Shown: positions 31,530-40,634, numbered from the stretch's first letter. The stretch: DNA of 64,000 nt from DASPPM01 sp052143835 (GCA_052143835.1 JBKQRV010000020.1:1-64000), one strand, 5' to 3'. The notes: generated by a model not told the origin, from the letters alone. Numbers and translations: made by a program.

Positions 31530-33146
31530 ATGCTAGGCACCATGATGCGCTTCCCGCTGACCTTGAGCGCGATGCTCGAGCACGCGGGCAAGCTCCACGG
31601 CGAGGTCGAGATCGTCTCCCGTCTGCCCGACAAGTCGCTGCACCGCCACCGCTATGCCGACCTTTACCGGCGCGCGCATCGGCTCGCCGAGGCCCTCGCC
31701 AAGGCCGGGCTCAAGCGCGGCGAGCGCGTGGCCACGCTGATGTGGAACCACTACGCCCACGTCGAGGCCTATTTCGGCATTCCCGCCGCGGGCGGGGTAT
31801 TCCACACCCTCAACCTGCGCCTCTTGCCCGACGACATCGCCTATATCGCCAACCACGCGGGCGACCGCTTCCTCATCGTCGACGACGTGCTCCTGCCGCT
31901 CTACGAGCGCTTCCGCGACAAGGTGAAGCTCGAGCGCGTCTTCGTGGTCTCGCTCACCGGCAAGCCCGTCCCCCAAGGCTACGAGGACTACGAGGCCCTC
32001 CTCGAGACAGCCAGCGGCGATTTCCGCTTCCCCGAGCTCGACGAGAACGAGGCCTGCGGCATGTGCTATACCTCGGGCACCACGGGCAGGCCCAAGGGGG
32101 TCGCCTACAGCCACCGCTCGATGGTGCTGCACACGATGGCGATCTCCCTGCCGGACGTGCTGAACTTCTCGATGCGCCAGACGCTCGCCCCGGTCGTGCC
32201 CATGTTCCACGCCAATGCCTGGGGCATTCCCTTCGGCGCCGTGCTCACCGGTGCCAAGCTGGTGATGCCGGGACCGCACCTCGACGCCGAGAGCCTCCTC
32301 GACCTGTTCTCGCGCGAGGGCGTGACGTGCGCGGGCGGGGTGCCGTCGGTGTGGCTCGGCGTGCTCGACCTCTTGCGCCGCGAGCGCGCGAAATATCCGC
32401 TGCCGCCCAACATGCGCCTGCTCGTGGGCGGCTCGGCCTGCCCCGAGGCCATGCTGCGCGCCTTCGACGAGCTCGGCATCACCATCATCCACGCTTGGGG
32501 CATGACCGAGATGTCGCCGGTCGGCACCATGGGCACCGTCAAGCCGCGGCTCGATCAGGCCAGTGCCGACACCCGCTATGCCTATCGCGCCAAGCAGGGC
32601 GTCGCCCTTCCCTTCGTCGAGGTGCGCGTGATCAACGACGAGGGCGAGGCGCCATGGGACGGCGAGAGCGTGGGCGAGCTCCAGGTGCGCGGCCCCTGGG
32701 TCGCCGCCTCCTACTACAACCCCGAGGAGAAGAGCCGAACCTGGACCGAGGACGGCTGGTTCCGCACCGGCGACGTGGTCAACATCGACGCCGAGGGCTA
32801 CATCAAGATCACCGACCGCACCAAGGACCTGATCAAGTCGGGCGGCGAGTGGATCAGCTCGGTCGATCTCGAGAACGCGCTCATGGGTCACCCGGCCGTG
32901 CTCGAGGCGGCGGTGATCGCCGTCCCCCACGCCAAGTGGCAGGAGCGCCCGCTCGCCTGCGTCGTGCTCAAGAAAGGGGCCAGCGCCACGGCGGCGGAGC
33001 TCAAGGACTTCCTCGCCGCCAAGTTCGCAAACTGGTGGCTGCCCGATGCGATCGAGTTCGTGGACGAGATCCCGAAGACGACGACGGGCAAGTTCCAGAA
33101 GACGCGCTTGCGCGAGCAGTTCAAGGACTACCGCCTGGCGAGCTGA
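31530..33146 (+). CDS. Fatty-acid/acyl-CoA ligase, AlkK/DmdB-like
   Basis: A 538-residue ANL enzyme of the medium-chain (AlkK-like) branch. YTSGTTGRPKGVAYSHRSMV is the ATP loop. Further blocks are PMFHANAWGIPFGAVLTG, GGSACPEAMLRAFDELGI, HAWGMTEMSPVGT, WFRTGDVVNIDAEGYI and KDLIKSGGEWISSVDLENAL. The catalytic Lys is in PKTTTGKFQKTRLRE. The family includes medium-chain fatty acid and dimethylsulfoniopropionate CoA ligases. Substrate not resolved. Stands alone on the plus strand. Confidence 0.9.
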   Translation: MLGTMMRFPLTLSAMLEHAGKLHGEVEIVSRLPDKSLHRHRYADLYRRAHRLAEALAKAGLKRGERVATLMWNHYAHVEAYFGIPAAGGVFHTLNLRLLPDDIAYIANHAGDRFLIVDDVLLPLYERFRDKVKLERVFVVSLTGKPVPQGYEDYEALLETASGDFRFPELDENEACGMCYTSGTTGRPKGVAYSHRSMVLHTMAISLPDVLNFSMRQTLAPVVPMFHANAWGIPFGAVLTGAKLVMPGPHLDAESLLDLFSREGVTCAGGVPSVWLGVLDLLRRERAKYPLPPNMRLLVGGSACPEAMLRAFDELGITIIHAWGMTEMSPVGTMGTVKPRLDQASADTRYAYRAKQGVALPFVEVRVINDEGEAPWDGESVGELQVRGPWVAASYYNPEEKSRTWTEDGWFRTGDVVNIDAEGYIKITDRTKDLIKSGGEWISSVDLENALMGHPAVLEAAVIAVPHAKWQERPLACVVLKKGASATAAELKDFLAAKFANWWLPDAIEFVDEIPKTTTGKFQKTRLREQFKDYRLAS

Positions 33147-33178
33147 GGCTTGGCCGACCCTGCCGCGGAGGACGCGCC

Positions 33179-34189
33179 TCAGCCGCGCCAGGCGAGGCTG
33201 CGCTCCTTGAGCGGATTGCGGAAGGATTGGCCTAGCTCGCGCGCCGCGGCGTAACCGTCCTTGAGCGCGTAGTACCACTTCGCCTGCACGTCCGCGTCAC
33301 CGATCAGCATGAGCTCGGGCCGGTGCTTGAGCCCCGCTTGCTGGAGCTCGAGGATGCGGCGGTCCTCCCTGAGCATGCGCCGCACCGAGGCGCGGATGGC
33401 CGGCTTGAGCGCCGAGAGCCCGGGTGCCGTCCAATAGACCGCATGATTGACGCGCGTCTCGCTTTCGCTCACTGGCGTCAGCGCGGTCAAGTGGCACAGC
33501 ACGCGACCGCCCGCCTTGACGTGCTCGACGCGCACGCCCGGCAGGCGGAAAGTGACCTCGGCCGTCGTTTCGCGCCCGAGGAGCCCGTAGCCGTCGCGCG
33601 TCTTGTGGCGTCCCACGCGCCAGCCGAGCTCGATCGGCTCGACCTGGCACGCCTTCTCGCGCATCGCCTGGGCGCGCCGCCACCAGCCCGCGCCGTGCAC
33701 GAAGGCGCGGTGCGCCGGGTCCATCAGCCCGACGGCGGCATGGTCGAGGTTACAGGCGAAAAGCATGTCCTCGAAGATCTTGGGATGGCTCTCGCCGATC
33801 TCGGGCACGGTCGGCACCTCGGGCAAGGCAGCGCTCTCCTTGCCGAAGTAGACCCACAGATTGCCCTGCACCTCGCGGCACGGGTAGCGCTTCACGTGAA
33901 TGCGGGAGAGATCGGCGCCATCTTCGTCGATGAGGGACGGAATGGTCGTGCAGCGGCCCTCGGTATTGAAGCGCCAGCCGTGATAGCAGCACTCGATCTC
34001 GCCGCCGTCGAAGCGGCCGTGCGAAAGCGGAACGCCGCGATGGGGACAGAGACCTGCGAGCGCGAAGGCCCTGCCATCGCGCGCCCGGCCGAGCAGCAGA
34101 GGCTCGCCGAGAAGGGTCACCCCGACCGTTCGCCCCGGCTTCAAACGCTTGCTGGGCAGCGCGAAGTACCAAAGGTCGGCGAGGAACAT
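33179..34189 (-). CDS. Rieske non-heme iron oxygenase, alpha subunit type
   Basis: A 336-residue ring-hydroxylating oxygenase. The Rieske [2Fe-2S] site is in CPHRGVPLSHG (about 48-58) and CCYHGWRFNTEG (about 67 on). The mononuclear iron site region is NLDHAAVGLMDPAHRAFVHG (near 146), where two His and an upstream Asp bind iron. Short length and no ferredoxin or reductase neighbour suggest a stand-alone oxygenase, of the kind acting on sterols, pheophorbide-like or demethylated aromatics, borrowing electrons from other carriers. Substrate unknown. It is 84 bp downstream of an aldolase-like gene on the same strand. Confidence 0.88.
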   Translation of the reverse strand: MFLADLWYFALPSKRLKPGRTVGVTLLGEPLLLGRARDGRAFALAGLCPHRGVPLSHGRFDGGEIECCYHGWRFNTEGRCTTIPSLIDEDGADLSRIHVKRYPCREVQGNLWVYFGKESAALPEVPTVPEIGESHPKIFEDMLFACNLDHAAVGLMDPAHRAFVHGAGWWRRAQAMREKACQVEPIELGWRVGRHKTRDGYGLLGRETTAEVTFRLPGVRVEHVKAGGRVLCHLTALTPVSESETRVNHAVYWTAPGLSALKPAIRASVRRMLREDRRILELQQAGLKHRPELMLIGDADVQAKWYYALKDGYAAARELGQSFRNPLKERSLAWRG

Positions 34190-34273
34190 GACCGAAAGCT
34201 GTAGCGGAAGCGGCCTCGCCGCACAAGCGGAGGGGGCTGCGGCGCTTTGCCACGCTCCTCGGCGTGGGCGCGC

Positions 34274-35062
34274 CTAGTCCTTGTAGCTCGGGTCCTGGCG
34301 ATCCAGCATGCGCAGGAGCGCCGGCCAGGCGAGCTCGCCCGGCCGGTCGGCGTCCGAGTTCCTCTGCACTTGGCGTGCGACGAGCTCTTGCACCTCCTCG
34401 GAGGGAATGGTGAGCTCGCGGCCGCCGGCGAGGGCCGCCACCTGCATCTCGCAGGCGCGCTCGAGGGTGAACATCCGCGCAAAGGCTTCCGCGACGGATG
34501 GCCCGCAGGCGAGCGTGCCGTGGTTGCGCAGCATCATGAGGCACTTGTCGCCGAGGTCCCCGACCAGGCGCTCGCGCTCGCCGAGATCGAGCGCGATCCC
34601 CTCGTAGTCGTGATAGGCGAGGAACGCGCGCGCGATCATCGCGTTCTGGGTGAGCGGCAGCAAGCCGTCCTTCTGCGCCGAGACGGCGGCACCATCGCGC
34701 GAATGCAGGTGGATCACGCACGCCACGTCGGGCCGCGCCATCTGGATGGCGCTGTGGATGGTGTAGCCCGCAAGATTGATGCCGTGCTCGCTCGAAATGA
34801 GCACGTTGCCGTCGAAGTCGACCTTGACGAGCGAGGAGGCGGTGATCTCCTGGAACATCATGCCGTAGGGATTGAGGAGGAAAGCGCGCTCCGGCCCGGG
34901 AACGCGCGCGGAGATGTGGGTGAAGACGAGGTCGTCCCAACGGTAGTGCGCGATGAGGCGGTAGCAGGCGGCGAGGTCGACGCGGACGCGCCACTCCTCT
35001 GCCGAGACCTGCTCGCGGACCGATCTCTTGGCCTTGGCCAAGCTTGCCGTGCGTGCGCTCAT
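34274..35062 (-). CDS. Class II aldolase/adducin family protein
   Basis: A 262-residue protein of the class II aldolase/adducin fold. Zinc-binding His residues are seen in VIHLHSRDGAAVSA, with further conserved segments DLVFTHISARVPGPE, FLLNPYGMMFQEITAS and LMMLRNHGTLACGPSVAEAF. The ATG at 35062 has GGAGG 8 nt upstream. That ribosome binding site would lie inside the alternative ORF starting at 35077, so 35062 is chosen. This branch is usually uncharacterised. Aldolase or decarboxylase chemistry on a sugar or keto acid is possible. Confidence 0.85.
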   Translation of the reverse strand: MSARTASLAKAKRSVREQVSAEEWRVRVDLAACYRLIAHYRWDDLVFTHISARVPGPERAFLLNPYGMMFQEITASSLVKVDFDGNVLISSEHGINLAGYTIHSAIQMARPDVACVIHLHSRDGAAVSAQKDGLLPLTQNAMIARAFLAYHDYEGIALDLGERERLVGDLGDKCLMMLRNHGTLACGPSVAEAFARMFTLERACEMQVAALAGGRELTIPSEEVQELVARQVQRNSDADRPGELAWPALLRMLDRQDPSYKD

Positions 35063-35109
35063 TCCGACGTCCTCCATTCTCCGGTCGGCCGTGCCGCCTC
35101 ATCAAACTT

Positions 35110-35211
35110 GTCATTGCGAGGTGCCCGAAGGGCGCCGAAGCAATCCAGGAAGTGTTTTGCACCAAGTGCACTGCCCCGGCGTACGCCGGGGTTCGCTTCG
35201 CTCGCAATGAC
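35110..35211. repeat. Palindromic intergenic repeat, family I, copy B (long form)
   Basis: Begins GTCATTGCGAGGTGCCCGAA and ends CTCGCAATGAC, the inverse of its start. Compared with copy A it carries an inner 18-bp perfect palindrome, CCCCGGCGTACGCCGGGG at 35174-35191. Nearly the same as copy C at 43605-43707. It fills the gap between the aldolase-like gene and the amine oxidase. Confidence 0.85.
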
Positions 35212-35310
35212 GGTCGTCTCCGGGTGCGGCAAAGTTCTAACTCAAAAGGTTAGCATGGAATCCCGCAGCGCCGGAATCGCTTTAAGCGCATGACGTCGCC
35301 CTTGAAAAGG

Positions 35311-36897
35311 CTAGGCCTTGCGGCTCTTCACGCGCGCGGCGATGGCATTCACCACCGCCTGGGCCGAGAGCACGGCACCCTCCTGCCAGGAGGTGACGTA
35401 GCTCATATGCTCGCCCGTGAAATAGATCGGCCCGTCGGGCTCGATGAGCGTCGCGTAGGCGGTCTTGCGCCCCTCGGGCGTCCAATGGACCCAGGCGCCG
35501 AGGTTGTAGGGGACCTTTGCCCAGGCGACCGAGATGCCGTGCTCGACCTCCTCGGCATAGCGCGCATGAAGCTTGGCGCCGCTCGCGGCGGCAAGCCGGT
35601 TGCGCTCGTTCGGCTTGAGGGCGCCGAAGCGCTCGGCGATGGCGTCGCTCCAGACAAAGGCGCCGAGCAGGATGCCCGTGCGGCCGTGATAGCCCCCCGT
35701 CGGATACCATACTTGCGTGATGTCCTGGTCGGTCCAGGAAATGCCGCCGTAGATGGCGTCGTCCTCCTCCCAGAAGCGGCGTTTCGCCTGGAAGGCGAGC
35801 TTGACCGCCTTTCCGTAGCTCGCGGAAGCGATGGCCGCCTTGTAGGCGGGCGAGAAATCGGCGGCCACCGCGCCGAGCACCGAGAGCGGAAGTGCTACGA
35901 TGCAGAAGTCCGCCTGGAGCGCGTGCAGCCGGCCGCTCCCGCGCCGGCGATAGAGGACGCGCACCCCCTCGCCCGCGCGGTGGATCTCGCGCACCTCCGC
36001 CCCCAGGCGCAGCATGGGATGCACGCGTCGCTCGAAGGCGCGCGCGATGCGGTCCATCCCGCCTACCGGCTGCAGCATCGTGGGCGCGAAATCGATGAGA
36101 TCCCCCCAGTTGATCTGGAAGAAGGCGAACTCCGTGCGCAGCATCTCGCTAAGCGCGAGCGGCGCCAGCAGCTTGCCGGGCTGATCGCCGGCCCCCGGCC
36201 ATTCGCCGAAGCCCGCGCGCGCCGAACCCATGTAGCGGAAGTCGCGGTCGAGGGCCCCGAACCCACGCACCATGGCGAGGAAGCGTTCGCGGTCGTCGGC
36301 GGTCACCGCTTCGTCGAGCGCGTGCTGATTGACCGCCTTGGCGAGGAGCTCGGCGATGTAGCCGCGGCCGTCGTTGATGAACTGGCGCGCGCGCACCGGA
36401 CGCCCGCCGAACGCCTTGTCGCTCTGGAAGAAGGCGTTGCGGTTGTCGTTGACCCGCGCCTCGAGTGCCACGCCGAACTTCCGGCAATAGCCGAGGAGCG
36501 CCTGGTGATATTGGGGGATGCGCGCCGGACCGGCATTGAAATACATCTCCCGCCCGGCGGCGAAGGCGCAGTGCTGCCGGCTGTCGAGCTCGTCGACGAC
36601 GTCGCCGCGGCGGAGCGTCCAGTTGCGCCCGCCGGTGCGCTCGCGCGCCTCGAGGATGGTGCAACGATAGCCCGCGCGCGCGAGCTCGTAGGCGGCCGTC
36701 ATGCCGGCGATCCCGGCGCCGAGGATGACGACATGCGTGCCGCGCCCCGAGCCATGCGGGAGCTCGGGCGGGCCCGCATAGGCCGTCGGCACCGGCAGGA
36801 GCCCCATCGCCGCCATGGTCTCGTAGAGCGCCGCGGCACCGCCGGCCCTGCCGACCAGGTTCAAGAAGCCGCGACGGGTTAATCCTGCCTTCGCCAT
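35311..36897 (-). CDS. Tat-exported flavin monoamine oxidase family protein
   Basis: A 528-residue FAD-dependent amine oxidase. The N-terminus MAKAGLTRRGFLNLVG has a twin-arginine motif followed by a hydrophobic stretch and an AYAGPP cleavage region, so it is probably exported folded with FAD. The dinucleotide-binding GAGIAGMTAAYELARAGY is at about 59-76, then EARERTGGRNWTL. The C-terminal FAD contact is PIYFTGEHMSYVTSWQEGAV. ATG at 36897 with AGGAGG 5 nt upstream. Related to L-amino-acid and tryptophan monooxygenase-like oxidases. Substrate amine or amino acid not known. Confidence 0.9.
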   Translation of the reverse strand: MAKAGLTRRGFLNLVGRAGGAAALYETMAAMGLLPVPTAYAGPPELPHGSGRGTHVVILGAGIAGMTAAYELARAGYRCTILEARERTGGRNWTLRRGDVVDELDSRQHCAFAAGREMYFNAGPARIPQYHQALLGYCRKFGVALEARVNDNRNAFFQSDKAFGGRPVRARQFINDGRGYIAELLAKAVNQHALDEAVTADDRERFLAMVRGFGALDRDFRYMGSARAGFGEWPGAGDQPGKLLAPLALSEMLRTEFAFFQINWGDLIDFAPTMLQPVGGMDRIARAFERRVHPMLRLGAEVREIHRAGEGVRVLYRRRGSGRLHALQADFCIVALPLSVLGAVAADFSPAYKAAIASASYGKAVKLAFQAKRRFWEEDDAIYGGISWTDQDITQVWYPTGGYHGRTGILLGAFVWSDAIAERFGALKPNERNRLAAASGAKLHARYAEEVEHGISVAWAKVPYNLGAWVHWTPEGRKTAYATLIEPDGPIYFTGEHMSYVTSWQEGAVLSAQAVVNAIAARVKSRKA

Positions 36898-36978
36898 GTC
36901 AACCTCCTGCCGTCCGCATGAGGGTCGCAGTCGTCGCCTGGCCGAAACTTAGAGCCAACTGCTGAAAATCCGAGCGTC

Positions 36979-37077
36979 ACCCCCACCCCACCCTCCCCCT
37001 TCGAGGGCGAGGGGGTTTTGTTGCAAAGCCACACTCTTCCCTCCCCCCTTGAGGGGGAGGGTAGGGTGGGGGGTGTG
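36979..37077. repeat. C/G-rich palindromic intergenic repeat, family III, copy A
   Basis: Left arm CACCCCCACCCCACCCTCCC (36979 on) is mirrored by right arm GAGGGGGAGGGTAGGGTGGG (37051 on), around a spacer with TTTTGTTGCAAAGCC. Each strand has several runs of four or more G, so quadruplex formation competes with the hairpin. A related copy lies at 44381-44505. Located in the 203-bp gap between the amine oxidase and creatininase genes. Confidence 0.8.
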
Positions 37078-37100
37078 TCACGCACGTATCGTTCCGCGTA

Positions 37101-37922
37101 CTAAATGCGCTTTCTCGGCGGTCGTCCCTTGAGCGTTGCGAGCGGTAGGCGCGCGGTCTCCACGAGAATGGCGGCCAAGCGGGTGGCGGCCTCCTCCAGG
37201 AGGGCGCGGCCCCGCGCGGCACTCGCCTTGCGCGCGTCGCCCGCGGCACCGCTCGGGCTCAAGTCCTGGGCAAGCCAGCTGAAGGTTACCTGGCCGTGGG
37301 CGCCGATCTCCTTGTAGCGCTTGGCGAGCTCGAGCGAGCGCGGCGCGAAATTCCGCAGCTTGCCGCGGCGCACCAGGTCGGGGCGGAGATGGAGCATGAG
37401 CGAGGTCTCTGCAGCACCTGCGTGGATGCCGTGCCTGACCTCGTTCTCATCGAAGAAGCGCCGCGCGTCCCACAGGCGGTAGAGGTTGACCTGGACGACC
37501 AGCATCCCGTGCTTCCGGCGCAGGCGCCGGCCGACGATGTCGAGGAGCTGCGACTGGCCGCCGTGGCTGTTGCAGAGCACGAGCTTCTTGATGCCCGCGC
37601 GCGCGACGCCGTCGGCCACCTCCTCCCAGAGGCGGATGGCGGTCTCGGGGCTGAGCGAGAGTGTTCCCGGAAAATCCTCGTGCTCGTCGCTGCGGCCGAT
37701 GACGAGGGCCGGCAGCACGATGAGCGGGAGCGGCTCGGGCACGAGCTCGAGCGTGCGCGCGAGCACGCCCTCGTTGATCACCGCGTCGACCGCGACGGCG
37801 AGATGGGGGCCGTGCTGCTCGATCGCGGCCACGGGCAGGACAGCGACGACGCTCGCCCCACCGAGGGCGGCGATTTCCTCGCTCGTCATCTCCTGCCAGT
37901 AGCGGCGTGGCGGCTTCGGCAC
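37101..37922 (-). CDS. Creatininase family protein
   Basis: A 273-residue metal-dependent amidohydrolase of the creatininase family (also the fold of MftE and FAPy deformylase). Metal-site motifs: PVAAIEQHGPHLAVAVDA (Glu, His, Asp), CNSHGGQSQLL, and GIHAGAAETSLML with the final Glu. It starts with GTG at 37922, where the segment RRYWQEMTSEEIAALG matches the family N-terminus. A later ATG at 37889 is possible. Followed upstream by a cyclophilin-like gene 11 bp away, so they form a pair. Substrate is probably a cyclic amide or other small amide. Confidence 0.88.
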   Translation of the reverse strand: MPKPPRRYWQEMTSEEIAALGGASVVAVLPVAAIEQHGPHLAVAVDAVINEGVLARTLELVPEPLPLIVLPALVIGRSDEHEDFPGTLSLSPETAIRLWEEVADGVARAGIKKLVLCNSHGGQSQLLDIVGRRLRRKHGMLVVQVNLYRLWDARRFFDENEVRHGIHAGAAETSLMLHLRPDLVRRGKLRNFAPRSLELAKRYKEIGAHGQVTFSWLAQDLSPSGAAGDARKASAARGRALLEEAATRLAAILVETARLPLATLKGRPPRKRI

Positions 37923-37933
37923 CTCGGCACCGG

Positions 37934-38308
37934 CTACTCGAGCCGCTCGACCGTGATCAGCTCGCCGGCCTTGACCGCGCCGAGGCTGCGCACGTCCTCG
38001 ACCGCGCGGCCCCAGATATTGGTGGGTGCTGCCAGGCGGATCTCGTCGCCGCGCGAGATCGGCGTGCGGCCGAAGCCGATGGCGATGGAGTTGCCCTCGA
38101 CCCAGAAGGCGAGCTCGCCCGGCTGGACCACCTCGCGCGCGCCCGCCTCGCGGCCGACCGAGACGGGTGTCGCAAAATAGACCTCCTCGCCCCAGCGCTC
38201 GGCGCGCGAGGCGAACGGCGCCTTGGCATAGATTGCCTCCGCCGTCGGCGTCTCGAGCAGCTCGGCGGTGAGCACGACCTTGCCGATCGTGAGCTTGAGC
38301 CTCAGCAC
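37934..38308 (-). CDS. Cyclophilin-like fold protein (DUF3830/PF04126 type)
   Basis: A 124-residue beta-barrel protein. MLRLKLTIGKVVLTAELLET is the first hairpin, then AEAIYAKAPFASRAERWGEE, EVYFATPVSVGREAGA and GELAFWVEGNSIAIGFGRTP. These match the small cyclophilin-like family often encoded beside hydantoinase, creatininase or amidase genes. GTG start at 38308 with GGAGGAGG 5 nt upstream. Its coupling to the creatininase gene suggests a helper in the same amide-degrading step. Confidence 0.82.
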   Translation of the reverse strand: MLRLKLTIGKVVLTAELLETPTAEAIYAKAPFASRAERWGEEVYFATPVSVGREAGAREVVQPGELAFWVEGNSIAIGFGRTPISRGDEIRLAAPTNIWGRAVEDVRSLGAVKAGELITVERLE

Positions 38309-38410
38309 AATGCCTCCTCCCGATCGCTTGCCTGGCTATCTAAGAGCTTCGCGAAGCCGCACCCCTTCCTTATAAACCATATGCGGTTTCGCGAGAACCT
38401 TTGCCCGCGC

Positions 38411-39118
38411 TCATCCGGCCGCCTCGAAGGGAAAGCGGCGCAGCTCGCGGAAAGGCTCGCCAGGACCCGGCTCGACGAAGATGGAAACGGCATCGACCGC
38501 AACGGGCCGAGCGAGCAGGCGGGCCAGCCGAGGCTCGAGCGCCCGCTTGAGCCGCGCGCGCTCTTCCGCAGCGAGTGGCACCGTGAGCGTCATGTGGAAG
38601 CGGAACTCCTCCATCACGTAGGGATAGCCCCAGCGTGCTGAGAGCGCCTGCTGGCGCGGCGAGAGCGGCGGGAGGCCGCGGCGCGACGGCACCGCCTTGT
38701 CGGGCCGAGCCCGGAAGCCATCGAAGGCGCGCACGCAGTCCTCGGCGAGGCCCGCAAGCAGCGGCGGCGTCGAGCTTGGCACCAGGGCCAAGAAGCCGCC
38801 GAGGCTGGCGAGCTCCATTCCCTGAATTTCGAAGGGAAGCCGGGCGGCGGCGAAGCCCATCGTGTAGGCCACGAGCTCGCCGAGGGTTGTACCCCGCGCC
38901 AGCCGGAAGGGCGCCTTCAAGGTGGCGTGCCAGCCGTAACGGGCGGGCTCGGCCGTGAGTGCGGCGAGCTCCGCTGCCGCAAAGCCGGGAAGGACCAAGC
39001 GCTCGACCGCCTCGCCCGTGACCGCGTCGCGCCCGAGCCAGGCGCGGCCGAAGCGTCCGAGGGCCGACCACCTGCGGGGCGTGAAATAGATGGCGAAGCG
39101 CGCTTGAGGGAAGTTCAA
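38411..39118 (-). CDS. DUF1045 family 2H phosphoesterase-like protein
   Basis: A 235-residue protein with the two HxT/S motifs of the 2H phosphoesterase fold: GWHATLKAPFRLA (about 62) and FRFHMTLTVPLA (about 172). DUF1045 proteins usually sit in phosphonate (phn) clusters, where a role on cyclic phosphate intermediates is suspected. No phn gene is visible here. Start is TTG at 39118 with GGAGGAAG 7 nt upstream, giving MNFPQARFAIYFTPRR. Confidence 0.87.
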   Translation of the reverse strand: MNFPQARFAIYFTPRRWSALGRFGRAWLGRDAVTGEAVERLVLPGFAAAELAALTAEPARYGWHATLKAPFRLARGTTLGELVAYTMGFAAARLPFEIQGMELASLGGFLALVPSSTPPLLAGLAEDCVRAFDGFRARPDKAVPSRRGLPPLSPRQQALSARWGYPYVMEEFRFHMTLTVPLAAEERARLKRALEPRLARLLARPVAVDAVSIFVEPGPGEPFRELRRFPFEAAG

Positions 39119-39209
39119 GACCGTCTTCCTCCGCAGCCCTGATCTACATCAAGGCGCCCGTCCGGCGACCATGACAACGTGGCGGCCTCGAGACGTGGTG
39201 GAGGTCACC

Positions 39210-39422
39210 ATGAAGGCCCATGCCGAGGCGGCGAGATCGCAGGCCGAGAGCTGTCGGCGCTTTGCCCGGCTCGCGCGCCGCGACCCGCTCCAAGCCGAGC
39301 TCCTCTTGCTCGCGGATGCTTATGACATGTTGTCGGTCCGTCTTTCCAGCGCCGACGAGCGTGAGCCCGAGGAGGCGCGCGTGACCCCTGCCGCATGGCC
39401 TGCCGCGAGAAAACCGGAATAA
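39210..39422 (+). CDS. Small hypothetical protein (70 aa)
   Basis: A 70-residue helical protein, MKAHAEAARSQAESCRRFAR then DPLQAELLLLADAYDMLS. The pattern resembles small uncharacterised rhizobial proteins with one long amphipathic helix pair. ATG at 39210 follows GGAGG with 5-nt spacing. An upstream in-frame start is less well supported. No membrane segment. Confidence 0.55.
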   Translation: MKAHAEAARSQAESCRRFARLARRDPLQAELLLLADAYDMLSVRLSSADEREPEEARVTPAAWPAARKPE

Positions 39423-39512
39423 GGGAACGGCGCGGCATTGCAACGCCGCGCGACATCGGCTACCTGCTTGGCGAGCCAAGCAGGACCCGACCGCGACGAT
39501 AAAGGCTGCGTC

Positions 39513-40634
39513 ATGACCTCCCGCCCTCCCGCCGAGATCGGCATGCCTCTTGCCGAGGTCGACACGCCGGCCCTCCTCGTCGATCTCGAGGCGCTCGAGC
39601 GCAATCTGCGCCGGCTCGGAGACCGTGCCCGCGAATTGGGCGTACGCATCCGGCCCCACGCCAAGACCCACAAGTCGCCCACGATCGCGCGCAAGCAGAT
39701 CGCCCTCGGCGCCGTCGGCGTCTGCTGCCAGAAGGTGAGCGAGGCCGAGGCGCTGGTCGCGGGCGGTATCGACGACGTGCTGGTGTCGAACGAGGTGGTG
39801 GGACGACAGAAGCTCGAGCGGCTGGCAGCGCTTGCCCGCGAGGCGCGCGTCGGGGTCTGCGTCGACGAGGCCGAGAACACAGCCGCCTTCGGCGCGGCCG
39901 CGCGGGCCTATGGCGTGGTGCTCGACGTGCTCGTCGAGATCAATGTCGGCGCCAACCGCTGCGGCGTCGAGCCGGGCGAGCCGGCGTTGGCGCTGGCCGA
40001 GCGCGTGGCCGGCACCTCGGGCCTGCGCTTGCGCGGGCTCCAGGCCTATCACGGATCGGCGCAGCACCTGCGCGGCTATGAGGAGCGCCGGGCGGCGATC
40101 GCTGCGGCGGCGCTCAAGGCCGAGCGGACCGCAACGCTCCTCAAGGGCCGCGGCCTCGCCTGCGAAGTGGTGGCGGGGGCCGGCACCGGCACTTACGCCT
40201 TCGAGGGTGCGAGCGGCGTCTACAACGAGCTGCAGGCCGGCTCCTACGTCTTCATGGATGCGGACTACGCGAAAAACCTCGCCGCGGACGGCAATCCCGT
40301 CCGCGAGTTCGAGCACGCGCTCTTCGTCTATGCCACGGTCATGAGCAAGCCCAACGCCGAGCGCGCGGTGCTCGACGCGGGCCTCAAGGCCGTGAGCGTC
40401 GATTCCGGCATGCCGCGGCTCTTGGGTCGCGAGGATGCGGAATACGTGCGCGCCTCCGACGAGCACGGCGTGCTGCGGCTCAAGGAGAGCAATCGCCCGC
40501 TCGCCGTCGGCCAGAAGCTGCGCCTCATCCCCGGCCATTGCGATCCGACCGTCAACCTCTACGACTGGTACGTCGGCTATCGCGGCGAGCGGGTCGAGGC
40601 GATCTGGCCCATCGCCCGCGGCCCCGGCAATTGA
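39513..40634 (+). CDS. DSD1-family PLP enzyme (D-threonine/3-hydroxy-D-aspartate aldolase type)
   Basis: A 373-residue fold-type III PLP enzyme. The PLP lysine is in RPHAKTHKSPTIARKQ (about 50), followed by GAVGVCCQKVSEAEALV, typical of beta-hydroxyaspartate and D-threonine aldolases. The metal site near the C-terminus, PGHCDPTVNLYDWYVG, carries the His/Cys pair that binds a divalent cation. Likely reversible cleavage of a D-3-hydroxy amino acid to glycine or glyoxylate-type products. No companion bhc genes are present, so the beta-hydroxyaspartate cycle cannot be claimed. ATG at 39513 with AAAGG 7 nt upstream. Confidence 0.87.
   Translation: MTSRPPAEIGMPLAEVDTPALLVDLEALERNLRRLGDRARELGVRIRPHAKTHKSPTIARKQIALGAVGVCCQKVSEAEALVAGGIDDVLVSNEVVGRQKLERLAALAREARVGVCVDEAENTAAFGAAARAYGVVLDVLVEINVGANRCGVEPGEPALALAERVAGTSGLRLRGLQAYHGSAQHLRGYEERRAAIAAAALKAERTATLLKGRGLACEVVAGAGTGTYAFEGASGVYNELQAGSYVFMDADYAKNLAADGNPVREFEHALFVYATVMSKPNAERAVLDAGLKAVSVDSGMPRLLGREDAEYVRASDEHGVLRLKESNRPLAVGQKLRLIPGHCDPTVNLYDWYVGYRGERVEAIWPIARGPGN

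Noticed and set aside
39513..40634. Evidence for a beta-hydroxyaspartate cycle
   Set aside because: Only one aldolase-like gene is present, with no neighbouring aminotransferase, dehydratase or imine reductase genes of that cycle.
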